A stretch of 64,000 bases of DNA from Zhouia spongiae (GTDB lineage Bacteria > Bacteroidota > Bacteroidia > Flavobacteriales > Flavobacteriaceae), in assembly GCF_022760175.1 (NCBI RefSeq), contig NZ_CP094326.1, positions 1,972,804-2,036,803 of the forward strand. Reading direction: 5' to 3'. Shown here in pieces: positions 1 through 7,248 of the stretch. The notes beneath the pieces were generated by a model. That model ran no database searches. It was not told the origin of the DNA and saw nothing but the letters and a program-made list of their open reading frames with translations. Positions within the stretch are counted from its first letter, which is position 1, and the number at the start of each line of letters is the position of its first letter. Made by a program: the position numbers and the translations under genes.

Positions 1-844
1 ATCCGGCGTGAGGTCCGCCGTATCCTAAAGGAATTCCAAAACGTTGGGTGGTGCCGACAACCACGTCTGCACCAAATTCTCCCGGAGGAGTTAATACTAC
101 AAGACTTAAAATGTCGGCGGCAACGGCTACTTTAATTCCGGCAGCATTAGCATTAGCTACAAAATCTTCGTAATTAAACACCTCGCCATATTTTGCAGGG
201 TATTGAAGCAGTGCCCCGTAATAAGTTTCAGAGAACTCAAAAGTTCTGTGATCTCCGACTTCTACTTCTATACCTAAAGGTTTCGCCTTCGTATTAAGAA
301 CGGCCAGAGTTTGTGGTAAAATTTCTTCTGAAACGAAAAACTTATTAACGTCTTGTTTTTTCTGATCTCTGCTACGCAGGCTGTGTAGCATGGTCATAGC
401 CTCAGCTGCTGCTGTAGATTCATCGAGTAAAGATGCGTTTGCCAATTCCATTCCGGTAAGATCGCAGATCATGGTCTGGAAGTTAAGCAATGCCTCTAAA
501 CGTCCCTGAGCGATCTCTGCCTGATAAGGTGTGTAAGCGGTATACCATCCCGGGTTTTCAAGGATATTTCTTTTAATTACCGAAGGGGTAAAAGCTTCGT
601 GGTAGCCAAGGCCAATGTATGACTTATATAATTTGTTCTTTGCTGCCAGTTGTAAAATATGAGAAGTATACTCACTTTCACTTAAACCTTCCGGCAGATC
701 AAGATCATCTTTTAACCTGATTCCGTCCGGTAAAGTTTCATAGATGAGTTGATCTATGCTGTCTGCGCCAATCGTTTTCAGCATTTGGTCGATATCCGTT
801 GCTCGGGGGCCAATATGACGTAATGCAAAAGAATCTGTTTTCAT
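1..844 (-). CDS. gcvP: Glycine dehydrogenase (decarboxylating), P-protein, N-terminal part
   Basis: The gene runs off the left edge, so only about 281 N-terminal residues are present. It starts at an ATG at 844 with MKTDSFALRHIGPRATD, the typical beginning of bacterial P-proteins. The stretches YHEAFTPSVIKRN, NPGWYTAYTPYQAEIAQGR and ESTAAAEAM are hallmark P-protein segments. P-protein is the PLP-dependent subunit of the glycine cleavage system. It decarboxylates glycine and passes the aminomethyl group to the lipoyl H-protein. The PLP lysine lies in the missing C-terminal half. No glycine-riboswitch-like structure was recognised in the leader; a small reading frame and an inverted repeat lie there instead. 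The identification is firm; the full length is unknown. Confidence 0.96.
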   Translation of the reverse strand, partial: MKTDSFALRHIGPRATDIDQMLKTIGADSIDQLIYETLPDGIRLKDDLDLPEGLSESEYTSHILQLAAKNKLYKSYIGLGYHEAFTPSVIKRNILENPGWYTAYTPYQAEIAQGRLEALLNFQTMICDLTGMELANASLLDESTAAAEAMTMLHSLRSRDQKKQDVNKFFVSEEILPQTLAVLNTKAKPLGIEVEVGDHRTFEFSETYYGALLQYPAKYGEVFNYEDFVANANAAGIKVAVAADILSLVVLTPPGEFGADVVVGTTQRFGIPLGYGGPHAG

Positions 845-862
845 GTGTTTTTTATTTATGCT

Positions 863-940
863 TTAATAAGAACGGAAACCCGAACAATCATTTCTGTCTT
901 TAGTTTTTACCAAAAGAGCCTTAGATTCTATTGGTTTCAT
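863..940 (-). CDS. Possible 25-residue leader ORF upstream of gcvP
   Basis: The gcvP leader holds a small frame of 25 codons plus a stop, beginning MKPIESKALLVKTK and ending CSGFRSY. AAGGA sits directly before its ATG, and it ends 18 bases before the gcvP start. It matches no family I know and is not glycine-rich, so a classical amino-acid attenuator is not evident. A frame of this size can arise by chance, so coding is only a possibility. It would be co-transcribed with gcvP from the putative promoter near 975. Confidence 0.25.
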   Translation of the reverse strand: MKPIESKALLVKTKDRNDCSGFRSY

Positions 941-970
941 TTCCTTATTATTTGTGTTGTTTTTGTGGCG

Positions 971-1008
971 CAAAAGTACGTATTAAAATGGTAAAAAAAA
1001 CCATTTTA
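971..1008 (-). promoter_or_regulatory. Putative gcvP promoter -7 element with adjacent inverted repeat
   Basis: Read on the minus strand, 978-971 is TACTTTTG, matching the Bacteroidetes -7 consensus TAnnTTTG. It would give a leader of roughly 120 bases before gcvP. Immediately upstream, 984-991 TAAAATGG and 1001-1008 CCATTTTA form a perfect 8-bp inverted repeat around an A-run, over the place where the -33 element should lie. No clear TTTG -33 box is visible. The repeat could be an operator, but this is inference. Confidence 0.4.
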
Positions 1009-1063
1009 GTAATCTTGTAACATAAAGTTATAAACCACTGGTTAAGGATATTAACAGTTTCTT

Positions 1064-1071
1064 TATTTTTG
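1064..1071 (+). promoter_or_regulatory. Putative -7 promoter element for the UbiA-like gene
   Basis: TATTTTTG matches the Bacteroidetes -7 consensus TAnnTTTG and ends only four bases before the ATG at 1076. If used, the transcript would be almost leaderless. No clear -33 TTTG is seen at the expected distance. Confidence 0.3.
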
Positions 1072-1075
1072 TTGA

Positions 1076-1888
1076 ATGCAATGGCTAAAAACTCTTTTTA
1101 ACTTCTATATTGATGCTAGTGTACATGTTGCTCTGGCTGTATATGCATTAATTCAGGTTACTTGTATTAATTATCAGATTCCTTTTGAGGATCATCTGAG
1201 CCTGGCTATTTTTTTTGGGGTCATTGTATCGTATAACTTTCTTAAGTATGCCGAAGGTGCAGAAAAGTACCTTATAGTAAAGGCAAAATACACAAAGATC
1301 ATTCAGTTTTTCAGCTTTGGCTGTGCTGGGGCGGCGATCTATTTTATGTTGAAACTCCCGTTAAGAACATGGATTTTGCTGGGGATCCTTACAGTTGTTT
1401 CCGCCTTGTATATGATCCCAGTCAGCAGGTTTGGAAAAAATATCAGGAGTCTGACCGGGGCTAAAGTATTTATTGTTGCGCTGGTATGGGCTTTGGTTAC
1501 TGTAGTGTTGCCTGTGCTTGACAATAAGTTGGAAATGACAGGGGATCTGATAGTAGAAACTATTCAACGGTTTTTGTATGTGGTTGCTGTTATGGTTCCT
1601 TTTGAATTAAGAGACCTGGCAAGAGATTCGAAGTCTCTTAAAACGATACCCCAGTTGTTGGGAGTTGGAAAGGCAAAGATGTTTGGTATCCTGATCGTAC
1701 TGTTGTTGTATCTGTTAGATTTTATAAAAGAGAATATTCAGCTTGCACAACATCTTGTGTTGTCGTTAATAACCATATTGGTTATTGTTTTTATTGCCTT
1801 CTCGAAAGAGGACCAGAAAAAATATTATAGTGCCTTTTGGGTAGAAGGAATTCCCGTTATTTGGTGGTTGTTATTGTTTGCCGGGTAA
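1076..1888 (+). CDS. UbiA-prenyltransferase-like integral membrane protein
   Basis: This 270-residue protein has about seven to eight hydrophobic segments, alternating with short basic loops across its whole length. A segment near residue 180, FELRDLARDSKSLKTIPQ followed by a glycine, fits the second Asp-rich motif of UbiA-superfamily prenyltransferases (DxxxD followed by K/T and G). The first motif, normally NDxxDxxxD near residue 60, is degraded here to SYNFLKYAEGAEKY and lacks the aspartates. It may therefore be a divergent prenyltransferase or a relative that has lost activity; the substrate is unknown. It converges on the small anti-sigma-like gene and stands alone as a transcription unit. 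Confidence 0.6.
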   Translation: MQWLKTLFNFYIDASVHVALAVYALIQVTCINYQIPFEDHLSLAIFFGVIVSYNFLKYAEGAEKYLIVKAKYTKIIQFFSFGCAGAAIYFMLKLPLRTWILLGILTVVSALYMIPVSRFGKNIRSLTGAKVFIVALVWALVTVVLPVLDNKLEMTGDLIVETIQRFLYVVAVMVPFELRDLARDSKSLKTIPQLLGVGKAKMFGILIVLLLYLLDFIKENIQLAQHLVLSLITILVIVFIAFSKEDQKKYYSAFWVEGIPVIWWLLLFAG

Positions 1889-1960
1889 TTCGGGTTGAAT
1901 ATTTCGAAGCCTGTCCGTGCGGGAGCTTCAGATGTGTACGATACATATGCTCCGCAGAAC

Positions 1961-2221
1961 TTACTTGGCACTTTCAGATTCAATGACTTTTTTCATGGCT
2001 TCTTTTTGCTGATGGGTCAGGGCATTCAGTTTTGCTTTCGAGCACAATGAGGTGAGTTTAGAATTGCTGGAAGAGTATTTTTTACAACCCCCGCATAAAA
2101 TAAGATGTAGTTTTAACCTTATTTTATCCCATAAGCCGGCTTCATTATACTGCGACTTATCACAGATTTTCACAGCTTCTTCACAGTTAACAAATAGTTT
2201 CGATTTTTTCTTCATCATCAT
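1961..2221 (-). CDS. Small zinc-binding anti-sigma-like protein
   Basis: An 86-residue, Cys-rich, cytosolic protein. The start at 2221 (MMMKKKSKLF) is preferred because the upstream alternative at 2236 would overlap the end of the sigma factor gene. Residues HLILCGGC give an H-x3-C-x2-C motif like the zinc-binding (ZAS) motif of anti-sigma factors, and there are further cysteines near both ends. There is no transmembrane segment, so it would be a soluble anti-sigma or sensor. It follows the ECF sigma gene by a few bases on the same strand, the usual layout for a sigma factor and its regulator. The anti-sigma role is inferred from motif and position. Confidence 0.55.
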   Translation of the reverse strand: MMMKKKSKLFVNCEEAVKICDKSQYNEAGLWDKIRLKLHLILCGGCKKYSSSNSKLTSLCSKAKLNALTHQQKEAMKKVIESESAK

Positions 2222-2226
2222 ATTAA

Positions 2227-2784
2227 TTAAAACCAATTATCTTTAAGACAAGATGCCAGAGCAGTACGGGCTCGATGAATAATAACCCAAAGATTAGACG
2301 GGGTGATATTCAACTCATTACAAATTTCTTCAGTTTCCATTCCCAGGACGGTCTTCATGGTAAAAACTTCGGCCTGTTTTTTAGGGAGCTTTTCAATACA
2401 TGCCTGAATTGCTAATCCGAGCTCTTCATTTTGTAAAGAATCTTCAATATTTAACTGCCGTTTATCGGCAACCCTTTCTTCCAGCCAGTCGCCTTCGCTT
2501 TCATCAGACCCAATAGGAAAATTGATGCTGATCTCGGCCTTGCCTTTGGCAGAGTTGCTTCTTCGGTAATGGTCGATTATTTTTCTTTTTAGAATGGATA
2601 CCAGCCAGGTGCGTTCCGAAGCTTCTCCTTTAAAATTATCAGCAGACCTTAAAGCTGCCAGAAAAGTTTCCTGCACCAGATCTTGTGCTGTTGCAACATC
2701 ATTAACCCTACCGATCGTATAGTTGAAAAGGTAGTCGGCATATAGGTCGACCCATTTTGGAGGATTTAAACTATGTTTAGGCAT
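2227..2784 (-). CDS. ECF-type sigma-70 family RNA polymerase sigma factor
   Basis: At 185 residues this has the size of an extracytoplasmic-function sigma factor. Region 2 is visible at about residues 10-75, with DLVQETFLAALRSADNF followed by RTWLVSILKRKIIDHYRR, the classic region 2.1-2.4 sequence. Region 4 lies at about 115-180, with LPKKQAEVFTMKTVLGMETEEICNEL and a helix-turn-helix ending VIIHRARTALASCL. It directs core polymerase to a specific set of promoters; the regulon cannot be told from here. The small HxxxCxxC protein immediately downstream is the likely partner. Confidence 0.9.
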   Translation of the reverse strand: MPKHSLNPPKWVDLYADYLFNYTIGRVNDVATAQDLVQETFLAALRSADNFKGEASERTWLVSILKRKIIDHYRRSNSAKGKAEISINFPIGSDESEGDWLEERVADKRQLNIEDSLQNEELGLAIQACIEKLPKKQAEVFTMKTVLGMETEEICNELNITPSNLWVIIHRARTALASCLKDNWF

Positions 2785-2836
2785 CTGACGATTTTGAGTT
2801 GTTCAAATTTATAAAAAAGTTGAAACTATTGTTTTG

Positions 2837-2844
2837 TAACTTTG
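2837..2844 (+). promoter_or_regulatory. Putative -7 promoter element for the rhodanese gene
   Basis: TAACTTTG matches the TAnnTTTG consensus and lies 15 bases before the ATG at 2860. A -33 box is not evident at the ideal spacing. Confidence 0.45.
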
Positions 2845-2859
2845 TTTTTAAAATAATTA

Positions 2860-3249
2860 GTGATGCGTTATCTGCTATATATGATCTTAATAGGGTGTGG
2901 GTTTGTTTTTGCTTCAACGGGTGTGAACGCACAGGTAAAAACAGTTCCCATAGAGGGATACAAAATTAAGAAAGCGGCTAAGTTTCCTCTCATTGATGTG
3001 AGGACAGCTGCCGAATATCAGGAAGGCCATTTGCCTAAAGCGGTTAATATCGACTTTTTTGGGGAAGATTTTGCAAAACAGTTTGATGGCTATAATAAAA
3101 GGAAAAAGATTTACCTGTATTGCAGGTCGGGAGGAAGAAGCCTGAAAGCCAGTAAAATATTGGATTCCCTGGGATTCAAAAAGGTCGTAAATCTGGATGG
3201 CGGTTTTAAATCCTGGTCAGAATCCGGTAAAGAAACCGAAAGTCAGTAA
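2860..3249 (+). CDS. Secreted single-domain rhodanese-like protein
   Basis: A 129-residue protein with an N-terminal signal peptide (hydrophobic core after MMRYLLYMILIG, cleavage likely after the GVNAQ region near residue 25). The rest is one rhodanese domain with the opening motif LIDVRTAAEYQEGHLPKAVNI and the active-site loop YCRSGGRSL, whose Cys is the persulfide-forming residue. Such periplasmic domains carry sulfane sulfur or help redox homeostasis; the substrate here is unknown. It is transcribed alone between a divergent sigma gene and a convergent peptidase gene. Confidence 0.88.
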   Translation: MMRYLLYMILIGCGFVFASTGVNAQVKTVPIEGYKIKKAAKFPLIDVRTAAEYQEGHLPKAVNIDFFGEDFAKQFDGYNKRKKIYLYCRSGGRSLKASKILDSLGFKKVVNLDGGFKSWSESGKETESQ

Positions 3250-3287
3250 ATGAACACCGGCAGGTGTCGGTGTATTTAACCGAATAA

Positions 3288-3313
3288 AAAAACTCCCGGG
3301 GCAGGGAGTTTTT
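3288..3313. terminator. Bidirectional terminator between the rhodanese and M3 peptidase genes
   Basis: Arms AAAAACTCCC (3288-3297) and GGGAGTTTTT (3304-3313) form a perfect 10-bp hairpin with A- and T-runs at the ends, so it can serve both converging genes. A second small hairpin, ACACCG/CGGTGT at 3254-3273, lies between it and the rhodanese stop. Confidence 0.85.
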
Positions 3314-3319
3314 CTGAAA

Positions 3320-5356
3320 TTATTTCTCGATCAATCCGGCTCTCCTCAGGAGTGCATCCGGGTTTGGCTCCTTGCCCCTGAAACGTTTGTATAATTCCAT
3401 AGGGTTTTCAGTTCCACCTTTCGATAATACGTTGTTTTTAAAAAGCTCGGCGACTTCTTTATTAAAGATGCCTTTTTCCTTAAAAAGCTCAAATGCGTCC
3501 GCATCTAAAACTTCTGCCCATTTATAGCTATAGTAACCCGCAGAATATCCTCCCTGAAAGATATGAGAAAAGGAGGTGCTCATACAGGTTTCCGGAGTGT
3601 CCGGGTATAAGGAGGTAGGCTTAAAGGCTTCTGTCTCATGGGTTTTAACATTTTCAATATTAGAAGGGTCGGCACTATGCCAGCTCATGTCAAGCATGCC
3701 GAAACTTAATTGGCGAAGTGTTTGCAGCCCTTCCATAAAATTGGCTGATGCTTTAATTTTTTCAACATATTCAATTGGGATGGCTTCTCCTGTCCGGTAA
3801 TGTTTGGCAAAAATATCTAAAGCCTCTTTTTCGTAACACCAGTTTTCCAACACCTGACTTGGCAATTCTACAAAATCCCAATAAACACTGGTTCCGCTTA
3901 GACTGGGGTATGTAGTATTGGCAAGCATTCCATGCAGGGCATGTCCGAATTCATGGAATAGGGTGGTTACTTCATTAAATGTTAAAAGAGATGGTTTTGT
4001 TTCCGTTGGTTTGGTAAAATTACAAACAATTGAAATGTGAGGACGGGAATCTTCTCCGTCTTTTTTATACTGATGTTTAAACGAGGTCATCCAGGCCCCG
4101 TTGCGCTTTCCGGCTCTTGGGTGAAAATCGGCATAGAATATAGAAACCAGCTCTTTTTTATTGTTTAGAACTTTATAGGTTTTTACATCTTCATGGTATT
4201 TGTCTATCCCGTTGGTTTCTTCAAAATGAAGATCATACAGTTTATTAGCTATAGCAAATACACCTTCAATTACATGGTCTAGTTTGAAAAACGGCTTTAG
4301 TTTTTCATCGTCGAGATCGAAACGTTTTTGTTTAAGCTTTTCGGTATAATAAGCCCCGTCCCATTTTTGAAGCTGGTCAATACCGTCTGATTCCTTGGCA
4401 AAGGATTCCAATTCTTGAAATTCTTTTTCAGCAGCCGGTTTGGCTTTTTTAAGTAAATTGTCTAAAAAGGAATTCACTTTTTCCGGGGTTCCTGCCATCC
4501 GTTCTTCTAAAACAAAATGAGCATGTGTTTTATACCCTAAGAGATTGGCACGCTGATGTCGCAGGTTTGCTATTTTTTTCACGATGTCCTGATTGTCCAA
4601 TAGATTGTTATGGAAACTTTTACTGCCAAATGCCAGGCTGATTTGTTTGCGGAGTTTGCGGTTGTCGGCATAGGTCATAAACGGAATGTAACTGGGATAG
4701 TTTAAAGTAATTACCCAGCCTTCTTTACTGCGCGATTCAGCTTCTTGTTTGGCGGCTTCAATGGCGCCTTCCGGTAATCCGCTCAGATCTTCTTCTTTGG
4801 TAATATGCAGCTCGTACTTGTTGGTTTCTGCCAATACATTTTCACCAAAAGTGAGACTCAGTTTAGACAGCTCCATATCAATTTTGCGAAGTTGTTTTTT
4901 CTTCTCTTCGGGGAGGTTGGCTCCATTTCGCGAAAAGCTCTTGTATTTTTTGTCAAGGAGCATAAGCTGCTCTTGTGTCAGAGAAAGCGATTCGCGATTA
5001 TCATAAACCGCTTTTACACGATCAAACAAGACTTTGTTTAATCTTATGTCGTTGCCGAACTCAGAGAGTAATGGCGATATTTCCTGGGCTGTTTTTTGTA
5101 TTTCATCATTAGTCTCAGCGCTGTTCAGGTTGAAGAAAACAGCAGTGACCCTTTCTAGTTGTTCACCCGAAAACTCCAGGGCTTCAATCGTGTTTTTGAA
5201 GGAGGGAGCTTCAGGGTTCGAAGTGATAAGATCGATTTCAGCTTTTGTCTTTTCGATTTCTTCTTTAACCGAAGGGAGAAAATCTTCCGTTTTAATTTTT
5301 GAAAAAGGTGCTGTTTGATATTCTGTATCAAATGGCTTGTTTAATATAGTACTCAT
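3320..5356 (-). CDS. M3 family zinc metallopeptidase (oligopeptidase A / peptidyl-dipeptidase type)
   Basis: A 678-residue protein, the usual length for the M3A family. The zinc site is HEFGH at residues 468-472, with the third ligand probably the Glu in WDFVELPS at about residue 497. The C-terminal sequence FSHIFQGGYSAGYYSYKWAEVLDADAF is the family signature for substrate binding. No signal peptide is present, so it is a cytosolic enzyme that degrades short peptides in protein turnover. It could be dipeptidyl-carboxypeptidase (Dcp) or oligopeptidase A (PrlC); sequence alone does not decide. It is monocistronic, with terminators on both sides. Confidence 0.93.
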   Translation of the reverse strand: MSTILNKPFDTEYQTAPFSKIKTEDFLPSVKEEIEKTKAEIDLITSNPEAPSFKNTIEALEFSGEQLERVTAVFFNLNSAETNDEIQKTAQEISPLLSEFGNDIRLNKVLFDRVKAVYDNRESLSLTQEQLMLLDKKYKSFSRNGANLPEEKKKQLRKIDMELSKLSLTFGENVLAETNKYELHITKEEDLSGLPEGAIEAAKQEAESRSKEGWVITLNYPSYIPFMTYADNRKLRKQISLAFGSKSFHNNLLDNQDIVKKIANLRHQRANLLGYKTHAHFVLEERMAGTPEKVNSFLDNLLKKAKPAAEKEFQELESFAKESDGIDQLQKWDGAYYTEKLKQKRFDLDDEKLKPFFKLDHVIEGVFAIANKLYDLHFEETNGIDKYHEDVKTYKVLNNKKELVSIFYADFHPRAGKRNGAWMTSFKHQYKKDGEDSRPHISIVCNFTKPTETKPSLLTFNEVTTLFHEFGHALHGMLANTTYPSLSGTSVYWDFVELPSQVLENWCYEKEALDIFAKHYRTGEAIPIEYVEKIKASANFMEGLQTLRQLSFGMLDMSWHSADPSNIENVKTHETEAFKPTSLYPDTPETCMSTSFSHIFQGGYSAGYYSYKWAEVLDADAFELFKEKGIFNKEVAELFKNNVLSKGGTENPMELYKRFRGKEPNPDALLRRAGLIEK

Positions 5357-5406
5357 CAGTAGTTGTTCTGTTATTGGATGAAAATAGAGAATTTGAGTAA
5401 AAACAA

Positions 5407-5436
5407 AAAAATCAACAAGGAGTCCCGTTGATTTTT
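5407..5436 (-). terminator. Terminator of the purKE operon
   Basis: Arms AAAAATCAAC (5407-5416) and GTTGATTTTT (5427-5436) flank a 10-base loop just downstream of the purE stop. On the minus strand the second arm ends in a T-run. Confidence 0.8.
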
Positions 5437-5444
5437 AACATGAT

Positions 5445-5933
5445 TTAACTGTTTTTAACCTCTTCGGCTCCCTTGATGACCTTTTCTTTTAGTCCTTGTT
5501 TGTAAACAAGGATTTTGTCTAAAACACATTTGTCGGAACTGCCGATGATCTGTGCTGCCAATATACCTGCATTTTTTGCGCCATCGAGGGCTACTGTAGC
5601 AACCGGAACACCTCCCGGCATTTGAAGGATAGATAATACAGAGTCCCAGCCGTCGATAGAGTTCCTGCTTTTTACCGGAACCCCGATAACAGGAAGTGGA
5701 GATAGAGAAGCGACCATTCCCGGCAAGTGAGCAGCACCGCCGGCACCTGCAATGATGACGGCAATCCCTTTTTCGTGTGCGGTGGTGCCAAACTCAAACA
5801 TTTTTTCAGGTGTTCTGTGCGCCGATACGATGTCTACTTCAACTTCTATGTCAAATCCTTTTAATATATCTATTGCTTCCTGCATGATGGGAAGGTCGCT
5901 GGTGCTTCCCATGATAACTGCTACTTTAGCCAT
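5445..5933 (-). CDS. purE: 5-(carboxyamino)imidazole ribonucleotide mutase
   Basis: A 162-residue class I PurE. It moves the carboxyl group of N5-CAIR to C4, giving CAIR in de novo purine synthesis. The N-terminal MGSTSDLPIM and SAHRTPEKM are the conserved nucleotide-binding and catalytic segments, followed by GAGGAAHLPGM. The class I assignment fits the ATP-dependent partner PurK encoded 12 bases upstream in the same operon. A hairpin terminator follows. Confidence 0.97.
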   Translation of the reverse strand: MAKVAVIMGSTSDLPIMQEAIDILKGFDIEVEVDIVSAHRTPEKMFEFGTTAHEKGIAVIIAGAGGAAHLPGMVASLSPLPVIGVPVKSRNSIDGWDSVLSILQMPGGVPVATVALDGAKNAGILAAQIIGSSDKCVLDKILVYKQGLKEKVIKGAEEVKNS

Positions 5934-5945
5934 GATCTTATATTC

Positions 5946-7100
5946 TTATTTGCTTATTACTTTTATCGTTTCTTTTACGTCCTGTGCTATTTTTCGTGCT
6001 TCTGCCATATTTTCATTAACGATGGTAACATGCCCCATTTTGCGGAATGGACGGGTTTCTTTTTTTCCGTATATGTGCGGGGTAACGCCATCCATCTTCA
6101 TGATATCCTCAATGTGTTTGTATATTACAGGACCGTTATATCCTTCTGCACCGACCAGGTTAACCATGATGCCGGCTACTTTACTTTGAGTGTTCCCTAA
6201 AGGGAGGTTCAGTATGGCTCTTAAGTGTTGTTCAAATTGATTGGTATAACTGGCTTCGATGCTGTAGTGGCCGCTGTTGTGTGGCCGCGGAGCCACTTCA
6301 TTTACCAGGATGGTGTCATTTTGTGTCTGAAACATCTCAACTGCCAGCAAGCCGACATGATTGATCGATTCAGATACTTTTAATGCTATTTTCTGGGCTT
6401 CTTCTGCAATTTCAGGGTTAATTCGGGCAGGGCATATTACATACTCCACCTGGTTGGCTTCGGGATGAAATTCCATTTCAACAACAGGGTAAACAGCGAT
6501 GCTTCCTTCGGGGTTGCGGGCAACTATCACTGCCAGTTCATTTTTGAACGGAACCATTTCTTCTGCAATGCATTCCACATTAGGCAATACATCCAAATCT
6601 GCATAACTTTTCACTACTTTAACTCCTTGTCCGTCGTATCCGAAACGGGCACTTTTCCATACAAAAGGAAATTCCAGCGTTTTGTTGCTGATGGCAGACT
6701 CAATTTCAGATGTGTAGGCAAATCGTGTGAAATCGGCAGCAGGGATTTCGTTGTCTTTATAGAATAATTTTTGAGTAGCTTTGTTCTGAATAGTCCTGAG
6801 TGTTTTCGGAGAAGGGAAAACCTTTATTCCCTCATCTTCTAATTTTTCAAGCGCATCGACATTTACATTTTCAATTTCGATGGTTACAACATCAGCTTTT
6901 TTTCCAAATTCATATACGGTATCGAAATCCATCAAATCGCCCTGGTAAAATTCATTACAAGCAATTTTACAGGGAGCATCATCACTGGGGTCCAGAACTA
7001 TAGTATGGATGTCAAATTTACGTGTTTCGTACAGTAACATTTTACCTAATTGACCGCCTCCGACAATACCAAGCTTGAAACCAGAAGAAAAATAATTCAT
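5946..7100 (-). CDS. purK: 5-(carboxyamino)imidazole ribonucleotide synthase
   Basis: A 384-residue ATP-grasp enzyme that makes N5-CAIR from AIR, bicarbonate and ATP. The N-terminal LGIVGGGQLGKMLLYE is the PurK signature, FPFVWKSARFGYDGQGV is the ATP-grasp glycine-rich loop, and VNEVAPRPHNSGHYSIEA contains the metal-binding Glu/Asn and the AIR-binding segment. It is the first gene of a two-gene operon with purE and is transcribed divergently from the hpt-adk fusion, which also acts in purine metabolism. Confidence 0.97.
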   Translation of the reverse strand: MNYFSSGFKLGIVGGGQLGKMLLYETRKFDIHTIVLDPSDDAPCKIACNEFYQGDLMDFDTVYEFGKKADVVTIEIENVNVDALEKLEDEGIKVFPSPKTLRTIQNKATQKLFYKDNEIPAADFTRFAYTSEIESAISNKTLEFPFVWKSARFGYDGQGVKVVKSYADLDVLPNVECIAEEMVPFKNELAVIVARNPEGSIAVYPVVEMEFHPEANQVEYVICPARINPEIAEEAQKIALKVSESINHVGLLAVEMFQTQNDTILVNEVAPRPHNSGHYSIEASYTNQFEQHLRAILNLPLGNTQSKVAGIMVNLVGAEGYNGPVIYKHIEDIMKMDGVTPHIYGKKETRPFRKMGHVTIVNENMAEARKIAQDVKETIKVISK

Positions 7101-7216
7101 AGAACTAATAGCTACTTTGTGGTGTTATTTGTTTAATTTGGTACAAAAATACGGTTAATTTATTCAAAACATACAAAGTTCGTACTTTGAATTTCGCTCA
7201 TCTAACATCTTCTTGT

Positions 7217-7224
7217 TATCTTTG
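7217..7224 (+). promoter_or_regulatory. Putative -7 promoter element for hpt-adk
   Basis: TATCTTTG matches TAnnTTTG and lies 24 bases before the TTG start at 7249. A TTTG is present at 7186-7189, but the 27-base spacing is longer than the usual 17-23, so the -33 element is uncertain. Confidence 0.45.
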
Positions 7225-7248
7225 CAACTTTGATAATTTTAAGCGGGT

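Noticed and set aside
845-970. Glycine riboswitch in the gcvP leader
   Set aside because: I could not find the paired conserved glycine-aptamer cores; the leader is AT-rich with only the small frame noted.
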